A stretch of DNA of 64,000 nucleotides from Streptomyces hundungensis (lineage in GTDB: Bacteria > Actinomycetota > Actinomycetes > Streptomycetales > Streptomycetaceae), in assembly GCF_003627815.1 (NCBI RefSeq), contig NZ_CP032698.1:5394001-5458000 (forward strand), given 5' to 3'. The notes beneath the pieces were generated by a model. The model worked only from the letters and a program-made list of their open reading frames with translations, had not been told where the DNA came from and did not search any database. A program made the position numbers and the translations under genes. Positions 25,249 to 32,365 of the stretch are shown piece after piece. Numbering within the stretch: position 1 is the first letter of the stretch; the number at the start of each line of letters is the position of its first letter.

Positions 25249-25266
25249 ACTTGGTCTAGACCGGAA
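25249..25266. promoter_or_regulatory. DasR-type site (dre) before the AA10 gene
   Basis: ACTTGGTCTAGACCGGAA matches the known DasR element (ACTGGTCTAGACCACT-like) with a perfect 10-bp core palindrome GGTCTAGACC at 25253-25262. It is 66 bp before the ATG of the chitin-active AA10 gene, the expected place for GlcNAc-responsive control. The 249-bp gap otherwise shows no CDS. Confidence 0.75.
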
Positions 25267-25331
25267 CCTGAACTACCGCGCGCGTGCAGCTCCATCCCCG
25301 GAACTCCCCCACGTTCTCCAGGAGTGACAGC

Positions 25332-25931
25332 ATGCGAAAGAAGCAGCGGCTCGGTGCCGCTGTGGTGGGGCTCGCCGTCGCCGGCGTGTCCCTGCTCGCG
25401 ACCGGCAGTGCGAGCAGCCACGGCTACACCGACCAGCCGATCAGCCGACAGAAGCTCTGTGCCAACGGCACGGTCAGTGGGTGTGGCGACATCCAGTGGG
25501 AGCCACAATCCGTCGAAGGTCCCAAGGGGTTCCCGGCGGGCGGACCCCCCGACGGTGCGATATGCGCCGGCGGCAACAGCAGATTCGCCGAGCTGGACGA
25601 CCCGCGGGGCGGTACGGGGTGGCCCACGACCAAGCTGACGGGTGGTCAGAGCTACACGTTCCGCTGGCAGTTCACCGCGCGTCATGCGACGACGGACTTC
25701 CGCTACTACCTCACCAAGCAGGGCTGGAACCCGGCCCAGAAGCTGACCCGGGCGGCGCTCGACACGCAGCCGTTCCTCATCGTGCCGTATGGCGGCAAGC
25801 AGCCGCCGGGCACGCTGTCGCACCAGGGGGTCATTCCCTCGGGGCGGAGTGGGCGGCATGTGGTGGTGGCGGTGTGGACGATTGCGGATACGGGTAACGC
25901 GTTCTACGCGTGCTCGGACGTCCAGCTCTGA
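25332..25931 (+). CDS. Chitin-active lytic polysaccharide monooxygenase (AA10, CBM33)
   Basis: 199 residues, single AA10 domain after a signal peptide cleaved at ASS-H. His30 becomes the N-terminal copper ligand and His118 (in TARHATTDF) the second histidine of the brace. GYTDQPISRQ, GPPDGAICAGGN and FYACSDV are typical of chitin-binding AA10 proteins. It oxidatively cuts crystalline chitin and boosts chitinases such as the GH18 enzymes in this window. No extra binding module. GGAG lies 11 nt before the ATG and a DasR-type site is upstream. Confidence 0.95.
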   Translation: MRKKQRLGAAVVGLAVAGVSLLATGSASSHGYTDQPISRQKLCANGTVSGCGDIQWEPQSVEGPKGFPAGGPPDGAICAGGNSRFAELDDPRGGTGWPTTKLTGGQSYTFRWQFTARHATTDFRYYLTKQGWNPAQKLTRAALDTQPFLIVPYGGKQPPGTLSHQGVIPSGRSGRHVVVAVWTIADTGNAFYACSDVQL

Positions 25932-25939
25932 CGTCCCGT

Positions 25940-26413
25940 CCCGGGGGGGTTCGCCCACCCACCCACCCACCCGTGCGGCGGGTTGGACGGTTCGGCCCCC
26001 TGGGGCTCCGCCCCAGACCCCGGGGGTCCGCCCGCCCACCCACCCGTGCAGCGCGTTGAACAGGCTGACCCCCTGGGGCTCCGCCCCAGACCCCAGGCAC
26101 TTCGCCCACCCACCCGCCCGTGACGGGGGCTGGTCGGTTCCGGCCCCTGGGGCTCCGCCCCAGACCCCGTATCGCGCCTGAAGGGCGCTCGTCCTCAATC
26201 GCCGGACGGGCTGAGGTGCTGGCCAGCACCGAGTAGTTAAGGGGCGCGGGGAACTGCGCGACCAGCCACCCACGGTCCGCAGACGAAAACGGGTTTTCTT
26301 GGGGGCGCGAGGAACTGCGCGAAAAGCGACCACGGCCCGCAGACCGAAGGGCTTTTAGGGGCGCGGGGAACTGCGCGAGAAGCGACCACGGCCCGCAGGC
26401 CGAAGGGCTTTTA
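25940..26413. repeat. Composite interspersed repeat, locus 2 (left of the IS)
   Basis: The gap after the AA10 gene starts with three diverged copies of a CCCACCCACCCGTGC...CTGGGGCTCCGCCCCAG module. Then come the CAATCGCCGGACGGGCTGAGG module, GAGTAGTTAAG, and three copies of the core GGGGCGCGGGGAACTGCGCG (about 26240, 26303, 26356) spaced about 53-63 bp apart. A final unit is cut by the IS at 26413. No CDS seen. Confidence 0.85.
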
Positions 26414-26452
26414 GAAGCCATCTCATTTGGGCGACTCGGTATTCTGTGAGTC

Positions 26453-26812
26453 ATGGTGGGGATCGTTGAGCGTCTGGTGCCGGACGAGTTGTGGGAGTTG
26501 TTCCAGCGGGTGGTGCCGGAGGCGCCGTCGAGGCCGCAGGGCGGTGGTCGGCGTCGGCACGGGGACCGGGAGGTGCTGGCCGCGATTGTCTTCGTGGCCA
26601 CGTCGGGTTGTACCTGGCAGCAGCTGCCTTCGGCGTCGTTCGGGCCGTCCGGAGCGACCGCCCACCGGCGGTTCTCGGAGTGGTCGAAGGCCAGAGTGTG
26701 GGCCAAGCTCCACCGCCTGGTCCTCGACGAACTCGGCGCCCGCGGCGAACTGGACTGGTCTAGGTGCGCGATCGACTCGGTGAACATGCGGGCCCTGAAA
26801 AGGGGGACCTGA
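26453..26812 (+). CDS. IS5-family transposase, OrfA
   Basis: 119 residues with an N-terminal DUF4096-like domain: ERLVPDELWELFQRVVPE, then GCTWQQLPSASFGPSGATAHRRF. It ends with IDSVNMRALKRGT; the Asp in IDSV is likely the first acidic residue of the DDE catalytic site. At AAAAGGGGG (26798-26806) a -1 shift after the AAA codon re-reads one A as AAG and continues in OrfB, giving a fused transposase of about 269 residues. Alone, OrfA stops six codons later. Confidence 0.9.
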   Translation: MVGIVERLVPDELWELFQRVVPEAPSRPQGGGRRRHGDREVLAAIVFVATSGCTWQQLPSASFGPSGATAHRRFSEWSKARVWAKLHRLVLDELGARGELDWSRCAIDSVNMRALKRGT

Positions 26813-27261
26813 CGGGTCCGAATCCTGTCGACCGGGGCAAGTACGGCTCGAAGATCCACCTGATCACCGAACGGTCCGGTCTGCCCATATCCGTCGGAAT
26901 CTCCGGGGCCAACCTGCACGACAGTCAGGCCCTGATCCCGCTCGTGAAGGGCATCCCGCCGATCCGCTCGCGCCGCGGCCCGCGCCGCCGCAAGCCCAGC
27001 AAACTCCACGCCGACAAGGGCTACGACTACGCCCACCTGCGGCAATGGTTACGCGAACGCGGCATCACCCACCGCATCGCCCGCAAGGGAGTCGAGTCCT
27101 CGCAACGGCTGGGCCGCCACCGCTGGACCGTGGAACGCACCATGGCCTGGCTCGCCGGCTGCCGACGACTCCACCGCCGCTACGAACGCAAGGCCGACCA
27201 CTTCCTCGCCTTCACCAGCATCGCCTGCACCCTCATCTGCTACCGCCGACTCGCCAAATGA
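26764..27261 (+). CDS. IS5-family transposase, OrfB (DDE domain, reached by -1 frameshift)
   Basis: The meaningful part starts at about 26800 in the -1 frame with KGDLTGPNPVDRGKYGSKIHL and carries HADKGYDYAHLR (second Asp) and RWTVERTMAWLAG (Glu), completing the DDE triad with OrfA. The first ~12 codons from GTG 26764 duplicate OrfA sequence out of frame and are not meaningful. Codon 27049-27051 is TTA, adding a possible bldA dependence. Appears intact, so the element may be active. Confidence 0.9.
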   Translation: MRDRLGEHAGPEKGDLTGPNPVDRGKYGSKIHLITERSGLPISVGISGANLHDSQALIPLVKGIPPIRSRRGPRRRKPSKLHADKGYDYAHLRQWLRERGITHRIARKGVESSQRLGRHRWTVERTMAWLAGCRRLHRRYERKADHFLAFTSIACTLICYRRLAK

Positions 27262-27273
27262 GATGACTTCTTA

Positions 27274-27465
27274 GGGGCGCGGGGAACTGCGCGACCAGCC
27301 ACGCACGGTGTGAGGACGAAGGAGGGTTAAGGGGCGCGGGGAACTGCGCAAAAAGCGGGCGGCCCGCAGGTCGAGAGCGGGTTCAGGGGCGGCGCGGGGC
27401 CCTGCGCAAGCAACCCCGCACGACCCACAGGCGGAAGGGACCGGAGGGCACCCCGCACACTGCCC
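27274..27465. repeat. Composite interspersed repeat, locus 2 (right of the IS)
   Basis: Continues the repeat interrupted by the IS: core GGGGCGCGGGGAACTGCGCG at 27274 and again near 27331, then decayed copies (GGGGCGGCGCGGGGCCCTGC at 27386). It ends about 60 bp before the esterase start. Confidence 0.8.
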
Positions 27466-27528
27466 GGAACGGGTGAATTGTGCGCAAGCATCCCCCCACA
27501 CCCCCCACCCCAATGCGTGGATGGAACC

Positions 27529-28467
27529 GTGAACCCCCGCCTCCTCCTCACCGCCCTGCTCACCGCAACCTCCACCCTCCTGAGCACCCCCACCCCGGCC
27601 CCGGCCATCCCCTTGCCCAGCACCCCCCACATCAGCCCCACCCCCGACTTCCACGAATACGTCGCCCTCGGCGACTCCTGGTCCGCCGATGTCACCGTGC
27701 TCGGGATCGACCACACCTACGCCCCCTCCGGCTGTGCCCAGAGCGCCTGGAACTACCCCAAGCAGGTTGCCGCCCGGCTCGGCGTGCGGGTGTTTCGGGA
27801 TGCCACGTGTGGGGGTGCCACCACCGTGGAGATGACGGCGCCGCAGAACGTCGGCCACGTACCGCTGCTCGCGCAGGGCGTGAACCCGGCCCAGTTCGAC
27901 CGGCTCACCCCTACCACCGACCTCGTCACCGTCGGCATCGGCGGCAATGACGTCGGTCTCGCCGACACCGCTCTCGGGTGTCTCAACCCGCTGCCCGCCC
28001 CGCTGGCCCAGCCGTGCCGGACGAGGTTCGCCGGGCCCGGTGGCAGGGATCTGATGTCCCAGCGGATCGCCGGCGCCAAGTCCCGGATCAGTGGCGTGCT
28101 GGCGGGTATTCACCAGCGCTCGCCCCGGGCCACCGTGCTGGTCGTGGACTATCTCGCCGGGGTCGCCGACGACCACGGGTGCTACCCGGTGGTGCCGATC
28201 CTCGACGAGGACCTCGCCTGGTTCGGCGCCCGGCTCAGGGAGTTGAACGGCATGCTCGCCTCCGCCGCGCGCGAGGGCGGGGCCACCTTCGTCGACACGT
28301 ACCGGGGGAGTGTGGGCCACGACGTGTGCGCGCCCGACGGCATCAGGTGGGTCGAGGGTCTACTGCCGCTCTCCACCCACCCGGTGGGGCCCGCCGTCTC
28401 CTTCCACCCGAACCGTCTCGGCGCCGATCACCAGGCCGCAACTGTCCTTAGCATGTTGGGTAGTTGA
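27529..28467 (+). CDS. Secreted SGNH/GDSL esterase or lipase
   Basis: 312 residues. N-terminal hydrophobic signal (about 1-26, TPAPA region) and a Pro-rich spacer. SGNH blocks: block I VALGDSWSAD (nucleophile Ser in GDSW), block II Gly in DATCGGATT, block III VGIGGNDVGL (Asn), and block V SFHPNRLGADH (His). Overall it resembles Streptomyces secreted lipases/esterases of about 260-310 residues. GTG start chosen because it leads directly into the signal peptide; the ribosome binding site is weak. The stop is followed by a strong hairpin. No operon partners. Confidence 0.87.
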   Translation: MNPRLLLTALLTATSTLLSTPTPAPAIPLPSTPHISPTPDFHEYVALGDSWSADVTVLGIDHTYAPSGCAQSAWNYPKQVAARLGVRVFRDATCGGATTVEMTAPQNVGHVPLLAQGVNPAQFDRLTPTTDLVTVGIGGNDVGLADTALGCLNPLPAPLAQPCRTRFAGPGGRDLMSQRIAGAKSRISGVLAGIHQRSPRATVLVVDYLAGVADDHGCYPVVPILDEDLAWFGARLRELNGMLASAAREGGATFVDTYRGSVGHDVCAPDGIRWVEGLLPLSTHPVGPAVSFHPNRLGADHQAATVLSMLGS

Positions 28468-28518
28468 GGCCAGGCGCGTGGCCTAGTGGACGCGTTTGGG
28501 CGTGTTTAGGCGCTACGT

Positions 28519-28563
28519 ATCCCGAAGGGCCGGTCATCGCGGAGATGACCGGCCCTTCGGGAT
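28519..28563. terminator. Strong bidirectional terminator
   Basis: A 20-bp perfect stem (ATCCCGAAGGGCCGGTCATC with its complement) around GCGGA, between the convergent esterase and MFS genes. Confidence 0.9.
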
Positions 28564-28621
28564 GTACGGGCGGGATGTACGGCGCAGGTACGGCGGCAGG
28601 TACGGCGGCGCGTCCGCGCGG

Positions 28622-30229
28622 TCACCTCACCGCTTCCGCGACCCGGCCCCCGACAACCTCCTCGCCCGCCACGGCCTCACCCCGCGCCTCCCCCCGCGCC
28701 TCCCCCTGCGCCTCGGCCGCCGCCTTCGCCGCCGCCGCGGGGCCCCGCAGCATCCCCGCCGCCAGCACCGCCGCGAGCACCAGGAGCAGCGTGCCGCCGA
28801 CGGCCGCGTACTGCATGCCGTCCACGAACGCGTCCCTGGCGACGGTGGCCAGTGCCCGGTCGGCGCCGGCGACGGCCGCCCCCAGGGTTTCGCGGGCCGC
28901 GGCCGGGGCCGAGGCGGGCATGTCGGAGCGGTAGACCGCAGTGCCGATCGAGCCGAGCACCGCCATGCCGAGCGCCCCGCCGAACTCCTGGCCGGTCTCC
29001 AGGAGCGAGGCCGCCGAGCCCGCCTTCTCGGCCGGGGCGGAGGCCAGGGCCATGTCGGAGACCAGGGCCATCACCGTCACGATGCCCATGCCCATGACCG
29101 CCGTGCCGGCCAGCACCGTCCACAGTGAGTCGGTTCCGGCGAGCGCCATCAGGGCGAATCCGAGGGCGCCGATGGCGAAGCCGGCGGCGATGACGTAGGC
29201 CCGGTTCACCTTCTGCGCCACGGCGGACGCGGCCGGGGCGGTGGCGCCGATGGCGAGCGAGGGGGCGACGCTCCACAGGGCGGCCCGCAGGCTGCTCATG
29301 TCGAGCACCGACTGGAGGTACTGGGTGGTGAAGTAGGCCGAGCCCATCATGGCGAACGCGGCGACGCTGTTGAGCGAGATCGCGGCGCCGAAGCCACGGC
29401 CCGGGCGGAAGAGTTCACGGCTGATCATCGCGTCGCGCCGGGTGAGTTGACGGCGTACGAACACGGCACCGAGGAGCAGGCCCACCGCGACACAGACCGT
29501 GCTCGTCGTGGAGAAGCCGTCGACCGCGAACTCCTTGAGCCCGTACACCACCGGCAGCACCGCGCCCATCGACAGCGGCACGCCGAGCAGGTCGAACCTG
29601 CCCGGGGCCGGGTCCTTGAACTCCGGTACCAGCAGGGGCGCCAGGATCAGGAGCAGCACCATCGCGGGCACGTTGATCAGGAAGACCGAGCCCCACCACA
29701 GGTGTTCCAGCATGACCCCGCTGAGCACCGAGCCGAGCGCGATCCCGCCCGCCATCGCGCCGGACCAGATGCCGATGGCCTGCCCGCGCTGCTTGTCGTC
29801 GCGGAACATGTTGCGGACCAGGCCCATCGTCGAGGGCATCAGGGTGGCTCCGCCGACGCCGAGCAGCGCACGGGAGGCGATGAGCATGTCCGCGCTGGTG
29901 GCGTACGCGGCGGTCACCGAGGCGAGACCGAAGGCGGCGGCTCCGATCATGAGCAGTTTGCGGCGGCCGATCCGGTCGCCGAGCGAGCCCATCGTGATGA
30001 GCAGCCCGGCGAGCGCGAAGGCGTACACATCGATGATCCACAGCTGCTGGGTGGCGGAGGGGTCGAGCTCGCGGCTGATGGAGGGGAGCGCGAAGTACAG
30101 GACGGAGACGTCCATCGAAACGAGGAGGAGAGGCAGCAGGAGGACGACGAAGGCCGTCCATTCCCTGCGCCCGGCGCGCAGTCCCGCGCCGGTGGTGGTG
30201 CTCGCTGTGGTGCTCGTCGCGTTCGTCAT
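28622..30229 (-). CDS. MFS drug efflux transporter, DHA2 (14-TM) type
   Basis: 535 residues, about 14 helices. Motif D1/A region reads VSMDVSVLYFALPSISREL and GSLGDRIGRRKLLM; motif C-like segment GGIALGSVLSGVMLE. This is the DHA2 family of proton-driven multidrug or antiseptic exporters (SmvA/QacA-like). A charged, Glu/Gly-rich C-terminal tail with AQGEARGEARGEA repeats follows the last helix. A large palindrome 12 bp upstream of the ATG implies tight repressor control, yet no TetR-family gene sits beside it. Single-gene transcript ending at the 28.5-kb terminator. Confidence 0.9.
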   Translation of the reverse strand: MTNATSTTASTTTGAGLRAGRREWTAFVVLLLPLLLVSMDVSVLYFALPSISRELDPSATQQLWIIDVYAFALAGLLITMGSLGDRIGRRKLLMIGAAAFGLASVTAAYATSADMLIASRALLGVGGATLMPSTMGLVRNMFRDDKQRGQAIGIWSGAMAGGIALGSVLSGVMLEHLWWGSVFLINVPAMVLLLILAPLLVPEFKDPAPGRFDLLGVPLSMGAVLPVVYGLKEFAVDGFSTTSTVCVAVGLLLGAVFVRRQLTRRDAMISRELFRPGRGFGAAISLNSVAAFAMMGSAYFTTQYLQSVLDMSSLRAALWSVAPSLAIGATAPAASAVAQKVNRAYVIAAGFAIGALGFALMALAGTDSLWTVLAGTAVMGMGIVTVMALVSDMALASAPAEKAGSAASLLETGQEFGGALGMAVLGSIGTAVYRSDMPASAPAAARETLGAAVAGADRALATVARDAFVDGMQYAAVGGTLLLVLAAVLAAGMLRGPAAAAKAAAEAQGEARGEARGEAVAGEEVVGGRVAEAVR

Positions 30230-30240
30230 GACAGCAATGT

Positions 30241-30287
30241 ACGAGCGTCTTAAACGCTTGTCTAGTACTAGCGTTTAAGACGTTCGT
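30241..30287. promoter_or_regulatory. Large palindromic operator upstream of the MFS exporter
   Basis: Perfect 13-bp arms CGTCTTAAACGCT (30246-30258) and AGCGTTTAAGACG (30270-30282) with an 11-bp spacer, extended by ACGA/TCGT outside one mismatch. It is AT-rich for this genome and lies 12 bp from the exporter start. The size and symmetry suit a TetR-family dimer (or pair of dimers). Confidence 0.75.
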
Positions 30288-30331
30288 ATGGATCGTGTCG
30301 ACGGTCCTTTATGCGGCGGAATCTTCCGTTG

Positions 30332-30796
30332 TCAGCCGGCCGGCTCCCAGGGTGGGGTCTGGTTCCAGCCCCACTTCGGGACGGGTACGTCGGCCGACGC
30401 CGGGGGCGGGTTGGGGCCGGAGTAGACCAGTGCCATCCGGGTGCCCCACTCGATGTAGTACGCGAAGACGGCACGGAACTCGGGGTCGTCCGGCAGCTCC
30501 GCCTCGTCGGCGGCGTCCATCAACAGCTCGACCCAGCGCCGACGTTGCTCCTCGGTGACGCCGTGCCCCTTGTGCATGGTCGCCATGTGGGCGTGGCCGC
30601 CGTGCTGCGCGCTGTACTCGGCCGGCCCGCCGAACACCTCGGCGAGCCACACCGCCACGAGATGGGGATGCTCGGGACTCGCGTGCGCGAAGACCGGAGC
30701 GAGCAGGGGGTCCTTGTGGACCTGCCGGTAGAACACTTCGGTGAGGCGCTCCAGGGCGGCCTGGCCGCCCATCCAGGCGTACGGGGTCTGCGTCAT
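30332..30796 (-). CDS. Group II truncated haemoglobin
   Basis: 154 residues, one 2-over-2 globin domain. Features: LTEVFYRQVHKDPLLAPVF (A-B helices), FGGPAEYSAQHGGHAHMATMHKGHGV with the proximal histidine region, RRRWVELLMDA with the group II Trp at G8, and the C-terminal KWGWNQTPPW common in this group. Binds O2/NO; likely role in NO or oxidative stress or electron transfer. GGAGGGACC lies just upstream of the ATG. It is on the same strand as the exporter and could be transcribed toward its operator. Confidence 0.92.
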   Translation of the reverse strand: MTQTPYAWMGGQAALERLTEVFYRQVHKDPLLAPVFAHASPEHPHLVAVWLAEVFGGPAEYSAQHGGHAHMATMHKGHGVTEEQRRRWVELLMDAADEAELPDDPEFRAVFAYYIEWGTRMALVYSGPNPPPASADVPVPKWGWNQTPPWEPAG

Positions 30797-30820
30797 TGCG
30801 GGTCCCTCCGGGAAGCGGTG

Positions 30821-31117
30821 GTGTCCAGGGCGCCCAGCGTCACACGCGCCTCGACCACGCGTACGGGGAAGCCCGCGCGAAGTCCCCGCGTTCGCCAGGG
30901 GCGTGACCGGCGCCGGGCGCGGGGTCGCGTACGCGAGACGACCCTGGCTGCGACCGACCCGCGCCAACGGTTCCGGTTCCGCTACCAGGAGCTGCGCCTT
31001 CTCGCGGAATCCAACGGCCGGATGTTCCTCATCCCCGGGGACTGGGAGCCGTCCTCCGGCAGCGTGCTCGTCCTGCCGGCGGACGCGGCCGTCCGGGTCA
31101 GCTTCAGCCCGGGCTAG
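30821..31117 (+). pseudogene. Possible remnant of a small protein gene
   Basis: The last ~50 codons (FRFRYQELRLLAESNG to VRVSFSPG) show near-complete third-position GC and a sensible hydrophobic pattern. The preceding ~48 codons from GTG 30821 look like random high-GC sequence rich in Arg. There is no good ribosome binding site. Most likely the 3' end of a gene that lost its beginning; a complete 98-residue protein is the alternative. Confidence 0.35.
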
Positions 31118-31138
31118 ACCGGCCTCGGCAAGGGAACG

Positions 31139-31185
31139 CACGGGCACCGGCTCGGGGCGAAGGCACGGGCACCGGCTCGGGGCGA
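31139..31185. repeat. Two 22-bp direct repeats
   Basis: CACGGGCACCGGCTCGGGGC... occurs at 31139-31160 and 31164-31185, separated by AGG, in the short gap before the tRNA-Lys terminator. Confidence 0.7.
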
Positions 31186-31209
31186 GGGCACTCGCCCCGA
31201 AAAGGACCA

Positions 31210-31239
31210 AGGGCGTCCTCCCCGAAGGGAGAACGCCCT
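31210..31239 (-). terminator. Terminator of tRNA-Lys copy 2
   Basis: AGGGCGTCCTCCC-CGAA-GGGAGAACGCCCT, one internal mismatch, starting 12 nt after the tRNA 3' end. Confidence 0.75.
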
Positions 31240-31250
31240 GGTCACAGACG

Positions 31251-31324
31251 TGCGCCGCCAGGGACTCGAACCCCGGACCCGCTGATTAAGAGTCAGCTGC
31301 TCTAACCAACTGAGCTAGCGGCGC
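31251..31324 (-). tRNA. tRNA-Lys (anticodon CUU), copy 2
   Basis: Same 74-nt sequence and cloverleaf as copy 1, with anticodon loop CTCTTAA. CCA not encoded. Confidence 0.97.
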
Positions 31325-31339
31325 CTGCTGACAGAGAAA

Positions 31340-31345
31340 ATACTA
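31340..31345 (-). promoter_or_regulatory. -10 element of tRNA-Lys copy 2
   Basis: TAGTAT on the minus strand, 16 nt from the tRNA 5' end and followed by the shared GTCAGCAG leader. Confidence 0.6.
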
Positions 31346-31395
31346 CCTGCTCCCGCAGGGTGCTTCCGACCACCCCGGCCGGGCGTGCGGGCCGC

Positions 31396-32154
31396 TCAGA
31401 TGGCCAGGGAGAGCACCACGGGGGCGGCCCGGCGGTTGAGGGTGTCGGCTGCGGCGCGGAGCCGGTGGGCGTGCTCGATCGGCAGGGACAGGGCCAGGCA
31501 TCCCACGGCCGAGCCCGCCGTCAGGGGAACGGCCGCGCAGACCGTGCCGACCGCGTACTCCTGGAGGTCGAGGACGGGCACGGTGGCGGGCTGGCTGTCG
31601 AGCTTGGAGAACAGGACCCGCTCACTGGTGATCGTCCGGGAGGTGAGCCGGGCGATCTTGTGGCGGGAGAGGTGGTCGCGGCGGCCGTTCTGGTCGAGCT
31701 GGGTGAGCAGGCACTTGCCGACCGCGCTCGCGTGCGCCGCCGACTTGAAGTCGACCCACTCGTTCACCTTCGGCGCGCGCGGCCCGTCCGCGTACTGGGT
31801 GATCTTGACCTCGCCGTCGATGTACCGGCTGATGTAGACCGCCGCGCCCACCGAGTCGCGCAGCGAGGTGAGGGTCTCCTGGAGCTTGGTCTCCAGGGCT
31901 TCCTGGCGGGTGGCGCCCGACCCGAGCAGGACCATCGAGTCGCCGATCACATAGGCGCCGTCGGCCACCTGCTCGACATAGCCCTCGCGGCGCAGCATCA
32001 GCAGCATGGAGGTCAGATGGGCGGTCGGCAGACCCGTCTCGCGGGCGATCTGGACGTCGGTGACGCCACTGCCGTGCCGGGAAATCGCCTCGAGCACCCG
32101 CAGGACGTACTGCACCGAATGGAACGGCGCGGTGGGCTCTGGTTTCAGCGCCAC
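31396..32154 (-). CDS. IclR family transcriptional regulator
   Basis: 252 residues. N-terminal winged HTH (about 10-75: SVQYVLRVLEAISRHG, IARETGLPTAHLTSML) and a C-terminal IclR effector domain (about 85-250) with AHASAVGKCLL and AVPLTAGSAVGCLALSL. It is the last gene on the minus strand behind the amidase-ehuBCDA cluster, 211 bp downstream, and is the best candidate regulator of that transporter. It probably has its own promoter in that gap, where inverted repeats occur. Confidence 0.9.
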   Translation of the reverse strand: MALKPEPTAPFHSVQYVLRVLEAISRHGSGVTDVQIARETGLPTAHLTSMLLMLRREGYVEQVADGAYVIGDSMVLLGSGATRQEALETKLQETLTSLRDSVGAAVYISRYIDGEVKITQYADGPRAPKVNEWVDFKSAAHASAVGKCLLTQLDQNGRRDHLSRHKIARLTSRTITSERVLFSKLDSQPATVPVLDLQEYAVGTVCAAVPLTAGSAVGCLALSLPIEHAHRLRAAADTLNRRAAPVVLSLAI

Positions 32155-32249
32155 GGATTCCCCCTAGCAGGTCGAGCTGCGAAGGTGGCAGGTCTGCCGT
32201 TCCACGATAGCCGCCAAGACCCGTTTCTGGTGGGGGTGTTGACAAGATT

Positions 32250-32288
32250 GGTGGCGCGTTCCAGGGCTCTGTGCTGGGACGCGCCACC
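32250..32288. promoter_or_regulatory. 10-bp-arm inverted repeat upstream of IclR
   Basis: GGTGGCGCGT at 32250-32259 and ACGCGCCACC at 32279-32288, 19-bp spacer. It could be a terminator for the ehu cluster or an IclR operator; there is no U-tract, and it lies about 100 bp from the IclR start. Confidence 0.45.
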
Positions 32289-32289
32289 G

Positions 32290-32301
32290 TGGCATATGCC
32301 A
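32290..32301. promoter_or_regulatory. 12-bp palindrome TGGCATATGCCA
   Basis: Perfect palindrome just beside the larger inverted repeat in the IclR-ehuA gap. Its inner 10 bp, GGCATATGCC, recur at 45014-45023 in another promoter-like gap. Confidence 0.35.
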
Positions 32302-32365
32302 GAGGCACGATCGGGGGGCGCTCGGATGGCCGGAACGTGAGGTCAGCGCCGTGCACGGCGCGTGG

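Larger units (their letters stand above)
26414..27270 (+). mobile_element. IS5-family insertion sequence, 857 bp, with 3-bp TTA target duplication
   Basis: Left end GAAGCCATCTCATTTGG (26414 on) and right end, read inward, GAAGTCATCTCATTTGG (from 27270) form about 25-bp terminal inverted repeats with few mismatches. TTA flanks both ends (26411-26413 and 27271-27273). Removing the element plus one TTA restores a perfect interspersed-repeat unit, which fixes the boundaries. Two overlapping frames encode the transposase, joined by -1 frameshifting. Size, IR and organisation fit the IS5 family (IS427-like group). Confidence 0.93.
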
